This document shows positions 28,650 to 29,179 of a stretch of DNA of 29,179 nt, in pieces; the stretch's first letter is position 1; each line of letters opens with the position of its first letter. Position numbers and translations under genes: made by a program. The notes beneath the pieces were generated by a model that was given only the letters and a program-made list of their open reading frames with translations, had not been told where the DNA came from and ran no database searches. The DNA lies in contig CAAGMI010000226.1 of the NCBI GenBank assembly GCA_900771005.1, positions 1-29,179 on the forward strand, written 5' to 3'. The DNA is from Rikenellaceae bacterium. Lineage in GTDB: Bacteria; Bacteroidota; Bacteroidia; Bacteroidales; UBA932.

Positions 28650-29045
28650 TTAGTATTGGTACTTGGCGACAACTTCTTCACCGAAAGAGGAACTGACCGT
28701 TATTTCGACTGTAATGCGCCATCTGGCAGTAAAACCGGACAGGGAAGCGTTGGCTTTATCGCCTATTGCCTTTGCCTCAGAGATGGCTTTCTGGTTGTTC
28801 GTCTGGTTGCGGAGGACAAGGCGTCCTGCCATGACCTCAAGGCCGCTGGCGTTGAATGCATTGTCGAATGCATCTCTCACTTTCTTGCTTTCTGCCAGAT
28901 ACTGTTCCAAGTCGCTGTCATCACCGCTGAAATCGGATAATTTCTCTGTGTGAGAGATTACCACGTCACATGTCTCTTTTACAAGGCATGATGTCACCAT
29001 TGAAAGAACAACTGCAAGAACTGCTACTACCAAAAACTTTTTCAT
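28650..29045 (-). CDS. Small lipoprotein of unknown function
   Basis: A 131-residue protein with a lipoprotein signal ending SMVTSC (Cys20). The mature part is helical and charged (DDSDLEQYLAESKKVRDAFD) and ends in strands (ARWRITVEITVSSSFGEEVV). I recognise no family. It lies 57 bases upstream of the DUF4252-sigma cassette on the same strand, close enough to be co-transcribed, but it has no overlap with it. Confidence 0.75.
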   Translation of the reverse strand: MKKFLVVAVLAVVLSMVTSCLVKETCDVVISHTEKLSDFSGDDSDLEQYLAESKKVRDAFDNAFNASGLEVMAGRLVLRNQTNNQKAISEAKAIGDKANASLSGFTARWRITVEITVSSSFGEEVVAKYQY

Positions 29046-29093
29046 AATTAAACCTTTTTAACAATAGTTCGTTAGTTTTATAAAAGTTACGCC

Positions 29094-29109
29094 ACGGCGC
29101 GGACGCCGT
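29094..29109. repeat. Short GC-rich hairpin near the window end
   Basis: ACGGCG (29094-29099) pairs with CGCCGT (29104-29109) around CGGA. It lies upstream of the lipoprotein gene in otherwise AT-rich DNA. It could be a terminator for a gene beyond the window or a leader hairpin; no T-run follows directly. Confidence 0.4.
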
Positions 29110-29179
29110 AGAATAAAAGTTCTTTGAAATCAGTGTTATTTAATCGCATGTTCGGGCGTTTACCGGACATTGCAATAAA

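Overview
The window reads as a chromosome segment from a member of the Bacteroidota, most likely Bacteroidales. The evidence is TAnnTTTG-type promoter boxes before many genes, weak or absent Shine-Dalgarno sequences, and gene families typical of the phylum: DUF4252 proteins, a DUF2795 protein, a histone H1-like fragment, an ACT-ACT-SerB fusion, an ArsP_2-type transporter and a PagL-like outer membrane protein. Base composition looks near half G+C in the core genes and lower in bases 1-400, 1900-3100 and 11640-13100. I cannot fix the family or genus.

Layout. Bases 1-3100 are accessory DNA. They hold regularly spaced short repeats, an intact AAA/DUF4143 ATPase, a histone H1-like remnant, and a deletion scar where the 5' end of a second DUF4143 ATPase meets the 5' end of an AbiEii-type toxin gene. 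The AbiEi-like antitoxin gene next to the scar is intact but orphaned. Bases 3161-9049 are mostly housekeeping: a DUF2795 protein, folE abutted to a COG2407 sugar-isomerase-like gene, a YhcC-type radical SAM protein, a secreted protein of unknown function, a COG0523 metal GTPase, a VapBC-type toxin-antitoxin pair and a thioesterase. The thioesterase leads a tight operon with serB, a short mannose-1-phosphate guanylyltransferase and a nitroreductase (to 11634). Bases 11640-13100 are a second accessory patch, with an IS200-like (RAYT-type) tyrosine transposase, two palindromes resembling its possible substrates, and degenerate repeats related to those at the left end. Two tRNA-Lys genes follow.

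Bases 13379-18041 encode envelope and regulatory functions: a PagL-like lipid A deacylase candidate, MtgA, and an overlapping rmuC / membrane LytTR regulator / ArsP_2-type transporter operon. Bases 18080-26655 form one long rightward gene set: SIMPL protein, secreted metallo-beta-lactamase-fold protein, a complete tripartite RND efflux pump (adaptor, pump, outer membrane factor) and a secreted type-B carboxylesterase. It ends at a strong hairpin. Facing it, bases 26737-28592 form a four-gene ECF sigma cassette (DUF4252, sigma factor, small membrane protein in the anti-sigma position, DUF4252), with a small lipoprotein gene upstream.

The most noteworthy points are the deletion scar that orphaned the antitoxin, repeat arrays upstream of both ATPase starts, the RAYT gene with its palindromes, promoter boxes only 4-7 bases from the start codon at six genes (possible leaderless mRNAs), and two places where divergent promoters occupy the same DNA. 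All family names come from reading translated motifs; no database search was possible.
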